DNA of 64,000 nt from RGIG529 sp050950425 (GTDB lineage Bacteria > Bacillota > Clostridia > Oscillospirales > Oscillospiraceae), in assembly GCA_050950425.1 (NCBI GenBank), contig JBMNHO010000002.1, forward strand, positions 248,001 through 312,000, given 5' to 3'. Shown piece after piece: positions 17,728 to 25,790 of this stretch; within the stretch, counting starts at the first letter, position 1, and each line of letters begins with the position of its first letter. The notes below the pieces were generated by a model. The model saw only the letters and a list, made by a program, of their open reading frames with translations. It did not search any database and was not told the origin of the DNA. Both the position numbers and the translations under genes were made by a program.

Positions 17728-18933
17728 CTAAGATTGATAATTTAAAAGATGTCCCATGCGGCTTTGCTTGGTCAGCAGATAAAACGCGTCGTCTTTTCCG
17801 GCTTCCATCTGAATGGGAATCCGTTCCACGATGGTAAGATGAAAGGCGGAGAGACCGTCGATTTTTAGGGGGTTGTTTGTCATCAAACGAAGCTCACGAA
17901 TGCCTAAGTCTGCAAGGATCTGCGCGCCGATGGTGTAATCCCGCATATCTTCCGGGAAGCCAAGCTTTAAATTGGCGTCCACAGTGTCATATCCTTCGTC
18001 CTGTAACGCGTACGCGCGGATTTTATTGATCATGCCGATGCCCCGCCCCTCTTGGCGCATATACAGCAAAACGCCCCTTCCTTCTTTTGCGATCATGCCC
18101 ATGGCCGCATCCAGCTGCTGGCCGCAGTCGCACCGGGTGGAGCCGAAGGTGTCCCCTGTGAGGCACTCTGAATGCACCCGGCAAAGCACAGGCTTTCCGT
18201 CGGAAACATCGCCCATCACAAGAGCCACGTGATGTTCGCCATTGATTTGATTCACGTATCCGTGGATGTCAAAATCACCATATCGGGTGGGCATCTTCGC
18301 TTTCGAGACGCATTTGACCAATGTTTCGTGTTCTTTGCGGTAACGGATCAAGTCGGCCACCGTACCGATTTTTAAATTGTGCTTGCGGGCAAAGGAGAGC
18401 AAGTCCGGGGTTCTGGCCATCATGCCGTCGTCTTTCATGATCTCACAGCAGAGGCCCACCGGCTTTAAGCCCGCCAAACGCATGAGATCAACCGTTGCTT
18501 CTGTGTGTCCGTCCCGCTCCAGGACGCCGCCTTTTTTGGCCAGCAGCGGGAACATGTGGCCGGGGCGGCGAAACGCCTCCGGCTTGGCGCCGTCTTCCAC
18601 CACCTTTAGGGCAGTGACAGAGCGCTCATAAGCGGAAATCCCGGTGGTGGTATCCACATGGTCAATGGAAACGGTAAAAGCGGTGCAGTGGTTATCTGTA
18701 TTATGCGAACACATCTGCGGCAGACCCAGTTGTTCTACATATTCCGCCGTCATAGGCATGCAGATAAGCCCTCTGGCGTATGCCGCCATGAAATTAACAT
18801 TTTCAAGGGTTGCAAATTGTGCGGCGCAAATGACATCCCCCTCGTTTTCTCTGCTCTCATCATCGATTAAAATAATGTTTCTTCCCGCTTTGATTTCGTC
18901 GATTAGTTCTTGGGTTGAATGAAACTGTCCCAT
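17728..18933 (-). CDS. ribBA: Bifunctional DHBP synthase / GTP cyclohydrolase II
   Basis: 401 residues in two halves. The N-terminal half makes 3,4-dihydroxybutanone phosphate from ribulose-5-phosphate (DDESRENEGDV acidic metal site; GHTEATVDL). The C-terminal half (about 205-401) opens GTP. It carries the zinc cysteines in HSECLTGDTFGSTRCDCGQQ, followed by the active-site sequence YMRQEGRGIGM. Both entry reactions of the riboflavin pathway are thus in one chain, as in Bacillus. It is the third gene of the riboswitch-controlled operon. Confidence 0.96.
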   Translation of the reverse strand: MGQFHSTQELIDEIKAGRNIILIDDESRENEGDVICAAQFATLENVNFMAAYARGLICMPMTAEYVEQLGLPQMCSHNTDNHCTAFTVSIDHVDTTTGISAYERSVTALKVVEDGAKPEAFRRPGHMFPLLAKKGGVLERDGHTEATVDLMRLAGLKPVGLCCEIMKDDGMMARTPDLLSFARKHNLKIGTVADLIRYRKEHETLVKCVSKAKMPTRYGDFDIHGYVNQINGEHHVALVMGDVSDGKPVLCRVHSECLTGDTFGSTRCDCGQQLDAAMGMIAKEGRGVLLYMRQEGRGIGMINKIRAYALQDEGYDTVDANLKLGFPEDMRDYTIGAQILADLGIRELRLMTNNPLKIDGLSAFHLTIVERIPIQMEAGKDDAFYLLTKQSRMGHLLNYQS

Positions 18934-18946
18934 CTTGGTTCTCCTT

Positions 18947-19603
18947 TCATGGTGCGAAAAATCCGTATCTTTTTAAAAAATCTTCATCAATCTGACTTTG
19001 GCTGGACGGTTTGGAAGGTGGGCTGAGCAATTTTTCAGTGTATTTTGCGATCATATCGCACTCTACATTGACAATATCTCCGATCTTTTTCTGGAGCAAA
19101 GTGGTTTCCGCCCCCGTGTGGGGGATGATGGAAACTGAAAAATCCCCTTCGGTTACACTGGCCACCGTTAAGCTGACCCCGTCTATTGCGACAGATCCTT
19201 TTTTCACGATATAGCGTAGCAGGGAAAGGGGAGGGGCGATAGAGAGCCAGATGGCATTGTCCTCTGCCCGTATGTTTTCAATTGTTCCTGTTCCGTCAAT
19301 ATGTCCGCTGACCAAATGTCCCCCCAGGCGGGAGGAGAGGGTCAGGGCGCGCTCTAAATGGACGGGATCCCCTGTTTTGAGGCGGCCCAAAGAGGAGCAG
19401 CGCAAGGTTTCTGCCATAACGTCTGCCATGAAAGAACTTCCAGCCATGGCAGTGACGGTCAGGCAGACGCCGTTGGTGGCGATGCTGTCCCCTATTTGTG
19501 TACCCTGCAACACTTTTTTGGCGTGTATGGTGAGAACGGAGGAACGGGCTCCCTTTTGAATTTGTGTTACCGTTCCAAGTTCCTCTATGATTCCCGTAAA
19601 CAA
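18947..19603 (-). CDS. ribE: Riboflavin synthase alpha chain
   Basis: 218 residues with the typical MFTGIIEELGTV start and two tandem lumazine-binding barrels (about 1-97 and 98-195), the second marked by HLVSGHIDGTG. It dismutates two lumazine molecules into riboflavin and the pyrimidine substrate of RibH. It begins 4 bases after ribD ends and is translated from the same mRNA. The C-terminal tail of about 20 residues is ordinary for the family. Confidence 0.95.
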   Translation of the reverse strand: MFTGIIEELGTVTQIQKGARSSVLTIHAKKVLQGTQIGDSIATNGVCLTVTAMAGSSFMADVMAETLRCSSLGRLKTGDPVHLERALTLSSRLGGHLVSGHIDGTGTIENIRAEDNAIWLSIAPPLSLLRYIVKKGSVAIDGVSLTVASVTEGDFSVSIIPHTGAETTLLQKKIGDIVNVECDMIAKYTEKLLSPPSKPSSQSQIDEDFLKRYGFFAP

Positions 19604-19607
19604 TGCG

Positions 19608-20714
19608 TCATCTCCTTTTTCGGGGATACCCTTCTATGACAATGTCCTCGCCGCAACGGGAAACCGACAGCGCATCCAGCTCAACCGCATTTGCAATGTG
19701 AGGAAATCCGGCGCCGCCCGTTGCAGTTTTGGCGGCTGCGCCCCCCAGTAGCTTGGGCGCAATGTAAAAACGCGCTTTGTCAATCAAGCCATGCTCCAGC
19801 GCGGAAAATGCCAAGGTGGGGCCGCCCTCCAGCAAAATGCTGTCAACGCCTCGGCTTCCAAGCACATCCATCAGAAAATCCAAATCCACATGTCCGTTTT
19901 GGAGGGGCGATTCAATGCACTCGATGCCCCGGGAGCGAAGACGAGCCATTTTATCCGGGTCTGTCCCGGGGCCCACCGCCAAAATCGTTTTGGCCGCGCC
20001 GTCTAACACATGTGCGGTTTCGCTGACCTGAAGACCGCTGTCCAGCACAATTCGAATGGGATTTCGAAGGCCGGTGCGGCAGGTGAGACGAGGATTGTCG
20101 GCCTGAACGGTGCCGATTCCCACCATGATGCCGGTGTAAATCCCTCGCATATGGTGTACTTCTTTTCGAGACGCCTCCCCGGAAATCCACTGGGATTCTC
20201 CCGTAACAGTTGCAATTTTTCCGTCCAATGTCATAGCGCATTTCCAGAATAGGAAGGGTCGCTTTTCCACAATGTATTTTAAAAACACCTCGTTTAGCTG
20301 TCTGCTCTCCGGCTCCATCAAACCGACGGACACTTGGATGCCGGCGTCTCTCAGCTTTTGCACGCCACGCCCTGCCACCAAGGGATTGGGGTCTTCCATG
20401 GCGATGACCACCCGCTTTATCTTCCTTTGGAGGATCAGGTCGGCGCAGGGCGGTGTTTTTCCGTAGTGAGAACAAGGCTCTAAGGTGACATATAAGGTGG
20501 CGTCTGCAACATCTTCCATTGCATTGCCAATGGCGTTGGCTTCTGCGTGGGCCTGTCCATATGCCATATGGTAGCCTGTTCCGATGATCCGGTCATCTTT
20601 GACAATCACCGCTCCTACCATAGGGTTTGGCGCGGTTTTTCCCTCTCCTTTTTTCGCCAGGGCAAGGGCCATTTGCATGTAAATCCGGTCTTGGTTATGT
20701 GTTGCGTCCTGCAA
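19608..20714 (-). CDS. ribD: Riboflavin biosynthesis deaminase/reductase
   Basis: About 368 residues. The N-terminal deaminase has the zinc motifs HAEANAI and EPCSHYGKTPPC. The C-terminal reductase (about 145-368) has KIATVTGESQWISG and SILLEGGPTLAFS. Together they convert the GTP cyclohydrolase II product to 5-amino-6-ribitylamino-uracil phosphate. The TTG at 20714 is chosen (GAAGG six bases upstream; the sequence then runs to YMQMALALAKKGEG as in relatives). An ATG at 20678 would cut the conserved start. First gene after the FMN riboswitch. Confidence 0.94.
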   Translation of the reverse strand: MQDATHNQDRIYMQMALALAKKGEGKTAPNPMVGAVIVKDDRIIGTGYHMAYGQAHAEANAIGNAMEDVADATLYVTLEPCSHYGKTPPCADLILQRKIKRVVIAMEDPNPLVAGRGVQKLRDAGIQVSVGLMEPESRQLNEVFLKYIVEKRPFLFWKCAMTLDGKIATVTGESQWISGEASRKEVHHMRGIYTGIMVGIGTVQADNPRLTCRTGLRNPIRIVLDSGLQVSETAHVLDGAAKTILAVGPGTDPDKMARLRSRGIECIESPLQNGHVDLDFLMDVLGSRGVDSILLEGGPTLAFSALEHGLIDKARFYIAPKLLGGAAAKTATGGAGFPHIANAVELDALSVSRCGEDIVIEGYPRKRR

Positions 20715-20733
20715 AGGAGCACCTTCTTTCTGC

Positions 20734-20778
20734 AAAATAAAAAGACCGCGGCATACACTTCAGGGTATGCCGCGGTCT
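20734..20778 (-). terminator. Expression-platform terminator of the FMN riboswitch
   Basis: The arms 20743-20756 and 20765-20778 form a perfect 14-bp stem (GACCGCGGCATAC core). On the minus strand it is followed by TTTTTATTTT. It lies between the aptamer and ribD, so it is the FMN-dependent terminator. Confidence 0.9.
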
Positions 20779-20842
20779 CAATGTGTTCATTGATGCCGCC
20801 ATTTGAACACGCAAAAATGCGCCACCAAATGACGGTCCGCTT

Positions 20843-20951
20843 TCTTCTCTCATCCAGACTATTACTGTCGGCCTCGGAATTTCACCGAATCATGCCTTGC
20901 GGCTCGTGGGCTATACCACCGGTGGGGACTTTCACCCCGCCCTGAAGAAAT
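20843..20951 (-). promoter_or_regulatory. FMN riboswitch (RFN element)
   Basis: On the minus strand the signature blocks appear in order: TTCAGGGCGGGGTGAAA, TCCCCACCGGTGG, GCCCACGAGCCG, GATTCGGTGAAATTCCGA, GGCCGACAGTA and GTCTGGATGAGAGAAG. When FMN binds, the downstream terminator should form and shut off the rib operon. Confidence 0.97.
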
Positions 20952-21132
20952 CCATATATTATTTTGATTCGTTTGCATCATATCATATCAAAAAGAAAAA
21001 AGCAAGCATAGATACCGTCCCTTCGCAAAAAAGAATCCGTTTTGAGGCAAAAAACGAAGCCGGGATAGGGAGATTTGGGAGAAAGGCTGGGATTACGATG
21101 TTTCTTCCGCTCTCCCCAGGCCGTCCAATGCA

Positions 21133-21360
21133 TTAAGGTGCATACCCCAGCCCGACCCAACGCACAAGGGCCTCCGCGCCGTACATCGCGCTGGGGACTT
21201 TAATATTTAAGGTTGTCAACACCTCTATGAGCAATGCAGTGGAAAACAAGACCATGAACGCAAAGGCAGCACGCCATTTTTTGCGACGGATCAAAGGCAG
21301 AAAATCAAAAAGCGCAATCAGCAAAAAACCACTTATGCATAACAGCATTGTGCAGCACAT
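21133..21360 (-). CDS. Small membrane protein of the germination operon
   Basis: 75 residues with two hydrophobic segments (about 3-22 and 30-52) separated by LIRRKKWR. It begins immediately after the GerB-like gene stop, so it is part of the ger operon. Short membrane proteins are found with germinant receptors (GerD/E-like accessory subunits), but this one has no recognisable motif. A role in the receptor complex is inferred from position only. Confidence 0.6.
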   Translation of the reverse strand: MCCTMLLCISGFLLIALFDFLPLIRRKKWRAAFAFMVLFSTALLIEVLTTLNIKVPSAMYGAEALVRWVGLGYAP

Positions 21361-21361
21361 C

Positions 21362-22477
21362 CTATCCCTTTATCATTTCAATGGTTGGGCTGGGCCGTTT
21401 CTTCACCTTGGCAAGAACAAGGGTTAAAAGAGGAATTAGAATCTGGAAGGGTGTCCAAATAAACGGAACCATGGTTTGCGCGGAGAGGCCGTGCTCTACG
21501 AAACTAGGGTATAACGTAGGCCCATATACCAGAATCAAAACACCTACGATCACAGCAAGACGTCTATACTGCGTGGTTCCAAAAACTTGGGCAACGGTTA
21601 TCGTTGAAACATAGCATAGGACTGTAATTTTGAAAAACAACAACATTACAAGAGCAATGGAGAAAATAATCTCCATACGGCTTAGCGCATCGTTTAAATT
21701 GATCAGTCGAAAGGATACCATGCTGGGCAGCGTGAACAAATGCATCGCATTTCCCAAAACCAAAATGTCACGCAACAGCACAGCAAGCAGGACAACCAGG
21801 CCCATGACGAAGCCACCAAACCAATATTTGGTGGCTTCTTTGGGTGTGAGCCTTGCCACACAGGGGGTTACCATTAAGAGCACCACAAGCTCCCCATATG
21901 GAATGGTGGCCACAACGTGGACGCTTTGCACATAGTTCATAACAGGCTGTGTAAACATGGGCAAAAGATTTGAAAAGTCCATTTGATTTGCTAAAAGAAC
22001 AATGGAGGTTGCGGCGATAGTAAACTCCACAAAGGTAAAAAGCTTACCGTACCGGGAAACCACCTTGAAACCGCTTCGCACGGCCCAGGATGCCACCAAA
22101 ACACATATCAGCATAGGCACGAGATTTGGTGTTTCCGTTGTAAATGTAGTTTTTGAAAAGTCACCGATGTCCACCAGATTGGCGGCAGCCAGTGTGATGA
22201 AAAACCATGCGTAGGCAATGCCCAGAAGTTTGCCGATTACAGGCCCATACACTTCGTCTAGTACCTGCAAAAAGTTTTTATCCGGAAACATGATCATCAA
22301 GGTTCGAAACAAGTAGATCAAAGGGATGCAAAGCACGGCGCCGATTAACACGGGAATCCAGGCCTCGTTGCTTGTAATCCCTGCCAAAAAAGCGGTTAAA
22401 AGAGCAGAGGATTGGAGAAAAAAGGCGACCGTAAACATAAATTGTTTTCCAGAAATCATGGATTTATCGATTTTCAT
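21362..22477 (-). CDS. Spore germinant receptor B subunit, permease-like
   Basis: 371 residues with about ten hydrophobic segments, of the GerAB/GerKB/YndE family (amino acid permease fold). The start MKIDKSMISGKQFMFTVAFF and the block WIPVLIGAVLCIPLIYLF are typical. In known receptors the B subunit sits in the spore inner membrane and binds the germinant. It overlaps the C-subunit gene by four bases (ATGA). Confidence 0.93.
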   Translation of the reverse strand: MKIDKSMISGKQFMFTVAFFLQSSALLTAFLAGITSNEAWIPVLIGAVLCIPLIYLFRTLMIMFPDKNFLQVLDEVYGPVIGKLLGIAYAWFFITLAAANLVDIGDFSKTTFTTETPNLVPMLICVLVASWAVRSGFKVVSRYGKLFTFVEFTIAATSIVLLANQMDFSNLLPMFTQPVMNYVQSVHVVATIPYGELVVLLMVTPCVARLTPKEATKYWFGGFVMGLVVLLAVLLRDILVLGNAMHLFTLPSMVSFRLINLNDALSRMEIIFSIALVMLLFFKITVLCYVSTITVAQVFGTTQYRRLAVIVGVLILVYGPTLYPSFVEHGLSAQTMVPFIWTPFQILIPLLTLVLAKVKKRPSPTIEMIKG

Positions 22478-23655
22478 TTATGGTTCTCCTCCCACTCCTC
22501 CATCTTCAAGGACCGCACAATTTGTCCGGTTTCAGGAATACGAACGGTTACATCCATATTAAGATCCAGATCGGCGAATAATTCACTCCATCGGTTTTTT
22601 ATCTCGTTCCATTGCTTGGGGTACTTTTTTTTCAGCATGGTGCTAAAACAAAAGATATCGGCATCCAAAGACTGCGCAACAGAAAGGCAATTTGCAATTT
22701 TATTTTTAATTTCCTCTTGCGCCAGATATTCCAGGTGTTGCAGCAGTTCAGTCGGCTCTATTTTGTCAAATCCATAAATTTCATTGACATTCGCAACTGC
22801 ATGGATCGTTAAAGATATGCTTACGCCGCCATCCGGCTCCAACGCAATCGCCCTTTTACAATCCAGTGTCGCGATATGCAGACCGGCCTTGCTCGAATCG
22901 TCAAAAACACTGATGTTGCATTTTTTCACATTTCCAAATGAAAAAATATAGCCGAGGGACTCATCGCTGGTCAAACGGCCCACCATTTTGTCCCTTTGAA
23001 ATACCGCCATGCCAACGATCTTAATTTCCCGCTGCTCTTCTTGTCCGGTCACCTGGATCATAGGAATGGCCGGTGCGGCAGGGTCATCCAAGATCCGGTG
23101 AACAAAATCAATCAGGCGCACCTGATATTGCGACGATATCCCGGATTGCGCCTCAAACAGATTTCCAAGCAGCACGCCTGAGATCGGCATTTCGGACAGT
23201 TTCGCAATCAGCGCTTCTTCTCCCCGGCCGTCTACAATTGCGATAGGCACCTCAAAACGTGCTTTTTGATCCCGCATGGAAAGATCCAGATGTCTCTGAA
23301 TTCCTTGCTTTGCCATTTCAATTCCCAAAAGTCGGATCTGGTTATGCGGAAACAGAAGTCTTTGGCCGCTGTCACGATCCATTTCCGTCAAGCAGGTCAT
23401 CAAAGAATCGCCGGTGGCTTGCAGCACGATGGCTTCATTATTGTTTTCAGCAGAACCATTTTTATTTTTCTTGGTATTTGCAACCTGTGCCGTGATGCTG
23501 ATTTGGCCGGGTTGATCCGTCACGTCAATGGCGATTCCGGTCAAAATCAATTGATCTTCGATGGTTCTGCTATCCCAGCAGCCCGCCAAAAACAGGAAAG
23601 AAAGGGAGAGCAACAAAAGTGCGGCTGTCACGCGTTTTATACGAGAGGACATCAT
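22474..23655 (-). CDS. Spore germinant receptor C subunit, Ger(x)C lipoprotein
   Basis: 393 residues from the ATG at 23655 (ribosome site GGAAGGAG). A lipoprotein signal with LLLSLSFLFLAGCWD shows Cys lipidation. The CWDSRTIEDQLILTGIAIDV block is the hallmark of the Ger(x)C family. It is anchored on the outer face of the spore inner membrane as part of the A-B-C receptor. It overlaps its neighbours by four bases on both sides, showing tight coupling. Confidence 0.94.
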   Translation of the reverse strand: MMSSRIKRVTAALLLLSLSFLFLAGCWDSRTIEDQLILTGIAIDVTDQPGQISITAQVANTKKNKNGSAENNNEAIVLQATGDSLMTCLTEMDRDSGQRLLFPHNQIRLLGIEMAKQGIQRHLDLSMRDQKARFEVPIAIVDGRGEEALIAKLSEMPISGVLLGNLFEAQSGISSQYQVRLIDFVHRILDDPAAPAIPMIQVTGQEEQREIKIVGMAVFQRDKMVGRLTSDESLGYIFSFGNVKKCNISVFDDSSKAGLHIATLDCKRAIALEPDGGVSISLTIHAVANVNEIYGFDKIEPTELLQHLEYLAQEEIKNKIANCLSVAQSLDADIFCFSTMLKKKYPKQWNEIKNRWSELFADLDLNMDVTVRIPETGQIVRSLKMEEWEENHK

Positions 23656-25268
23656 GGCTCGTCTCCTTCCGTGTCGGGCGAATGGGGGCGCATGGGCGGG
23701 ATAAAGAATCTCCCGCGCTTGATATTGCCCCGCGCGATGCTTTTTGGTCGTTTGGTCATAGCCCAAAGGGGGATGCGGACCAAAGTGTCTCCGGCATCGT
23801 GGGAATCGAAGTCGCCAAGATAGGGAACATCGAAGGATTCCAATGTGGCCAGATGCACCAACATTCCCAGAAAACCAAAGGCCACACCGTAAAAACCGAT
23901 AAATGCTGCCATTGCCATCATAATGACTCGAAGAATGGAAGCAACATCATTCAGAGTGGGCACTAAAAAACCGGCAACTGCCGTGAAGGCGATGACGATG
24001 ACCATCGGCGCGCCGACGAGGCCGGCGTTTACGGCGGCGTCACCCATGATCAGGGCGCCTACAATGCTGATGGCCTGGCCCACCGGATTGGGCAAACGAA
24101 TGCCGGCTTCACGCAGGATTTCAAATGCAAACACCATGATAATTGCTTCCACAAAAGACGGAAAAGGAGTTTCTTCCCTCGCCCTAGCAAGGGAAAACAG
24201 CAGCTTGGTGGGGATCAGCTCCTGTTGAAAGGAGACCAGCGCGATATAGATTGCCGGGGCAAAGACTGTGACCAGGAAGGCAACAAAACGAAGGATCCGT
24301 ATCAGGCTCGCATATAGCGAGCGGGTATAGTAATCCTCGGCTGTTTGAAAGCTCTCGGAAAACAGCATAGGAGCGGTTAGTACAAAGGGGGTGCCGTCCA
24401 CAACAATGGCAACCCGCCCTCCCAATATTTTTGACGCTACCACATCGGGCTTTTCGCTGTAGCTTATGGTTGAAAAGGGTGAAAAGGGCGCGTCCTCAAT
24501 ATATTCTTCAATGTATCCGGTTTCTAAGATGGATGATACATCAAGCTTTTCAATACGGTATTTAATCATTTCCACAACTTTAGGATTTGCGATGTCTTCA
24601 AGATACATAAGGGCTATGCTGGTCTGCGTCTGGCGGCCCACCGTCATTTGGTAAACCTTTAAATGGCCGTTTCGAATCTTGCGCCGTATCAGCGCTGTGT
24701 TGGTACGAAGGTTTTCGGTAAAACCTTCTCGGGGGCCACGCACCACCGATTCAGACTGGGGCTCGCTTACCGAGCGTTTTTCCCAGCCTTTCGAGTTAAT
24801 GATAAGTCCATCCGCATAGCCGTCTACCAATAGAACCGTATCACCTGACAGGCAGCCCTTTGTCAGCTCTACCATTGAGGCGGCGCTTGTGACAAAGGAA
24901 GCGCACAATACGTCTTGTGCCAACGCTTCCAACAGGTCAGCTTTCTGAGGGGGCTGTTCGTCTTCTTTGGGGTAATTTTTTAAGGGACGTAGAATAGCAT
25001 CCGTCAAAATGGCGTCTGAGACCAGACCGTCAATGAATATGAGCGCGCCTGAAAACCTGTTTTCCGGGCCAAACCGCAAGGGATGTACTTTCAAATCCTG
25101 TGCGTTGCCCAGAGCGGCTTTCAAGTTTTTTATGTTTTCTTGAAGGTTTTTGCTGGTGGATATCGGTATCTCCGTGCCGATCACTGCGACGTCTTTTGCG
25201 TTTTTTTGCTGCGCACTCTTTGACTTCATTAGATAATGCAGTTTGCGCATGGCATATCTGATGAACAA
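23652..25268 (-). CDS. Spore germinant receptor A subunit
   Basis: 538 residues of the GerAA/GerKA/SpoVAF family. It has a long cytoplasmic N-terminal domain with FSGALIFIDGLVSDAI and GDTVLLVDGYADGL, then VRGPREGFTENLRTN, the conserved block before the membrane part. About five helices follow (from residue 310), including FPSFVEAIIMVFAFEILREA split over two helices. The TTG at 25268 has AAGGGTGATGG upstream; an internal ATG at 25250 is the alternative. First gene of the A-C-B operon, which triggers germination when its nutrient ligand is sensed. Confidence 0.93.
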   Translation of the reverse strand: MFIRYAMRKLHYLMKSKSAQQKNAKDVAVIGTEIPISTSKNLQENIKNLKAALGNAQDLKVHPLRFGPENRFSGALIFIDGLVSDAILTDAILRPLKNYPKEDEQPPQKADLLEALAQDVLCASFVTSAASMVELTKGCLSGDTVLLVDGYADGLIINSKGWEKRSVSEPQSESVVRGPREGFTENLRTNTALIRRKIRNGHLKVYQMTVGRQTQTSIALMYLEDIANPKVVEMIKYRIEKLDVSSILETGYIEEYIEDAPFSPFSTISYSEKPDVVASKILGGRVAIVVDGTPFVLTAPMLFSESFQTAEDYYTRSLYASLIRILRFVAFLVTVFAPAIYIALVSFQQELIPTKLLFSLARAREETPFPSFVEAIIMVFAFEILREAGIRLPNPVGQAISIVGALIMGDAAVNAGLVGAPMVIVIAFTAVAGFLVPTLNDVASILRVIMMAMAAFIGFYGVAFGFLGMLVHLATLESFDVPYLGDFDSHDAGDTLVRIPLWAMTKRPKSIARGNIKRGRFFIPPMRPHSPDTEGDEP

Positions 25269-25412
25269 TCACCATCACCCTTTTGTTATAGTTTCATTCA
25301 GTCAGTATTGCCAAAAACATTTGCTAATATCCGAATCTGAAAAATCTTGTGCTGTTTCAAGACGCTGTTTTTAAAGAGCGGTGGCGCCCGTAAAGCTTAA
25401 ATAGGCACAGCA

Positions 25413-25439
25413 ACGCCCCTTTTTATAAAAAAGGGGCGT
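25413..25439. terminator. Bidirectional terminator-like hairpin
   Basis: A perfect 12-bp stem (ACGCCCCTTTTT at 25413-25424 with 25428-25439) with a 3-base loop. It lies downstream of the leftward carA-carB/dapF operon and upstream of the ger operon. Confidence 0.65.
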
Positions 25440-25539
25440 CTCCAAGTCTTGCGGCGCTTTCAGTTTTTTCTTTCCCAAGAAAAGTTGCCTTTCCCCGGGA
25501 CGCAGAGTTTTGGAAAACCAGTGCTTTGGGCCCGATTCC

Positions 25540-25731
25540 GCAAAACCTGCCATCATCAAAGATATATTTGAACGGTTTTTATCCGAGACCAGGTGTATGG
25601 CCATTGCGAAGACGCTGAACCGAGTCGGCGTCAGAACCCGGCGAAACCATTTGTTTGAAAATAGGGCCGTAGAGTATATATTACGGAAGACCTCCAGGGT
25701 CTATGGCAGACTGGATCTCTGGAATGGTGTC
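25540..25731 (+). pseudogene. Remnant of a serine recombinase
   Basis: About 64 residues of a recombinase domain: AIIKDIFERFLSETRCMAIA, then LNRVGVRTRR and VEYILRKTSRVYGRLD. This corresponds to the region after the catalytic domain in large serine recombinases (IxxIFxxFxxGxSxxxIAxxLNxxGxxTRRG...VxxILxNPxYxG). No catalytic N-terminus or zinc ribbon is present, and the frame then runs into antisense dapF. It is a scar of a lost mobile element. Confidence 0.6.
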
Positions 25732-25790
25732 CTGTTCCGCCTGCTGCCTCCCTTGTGTCATCGGGGCACGATTGGGAATGCAACGGTTCC

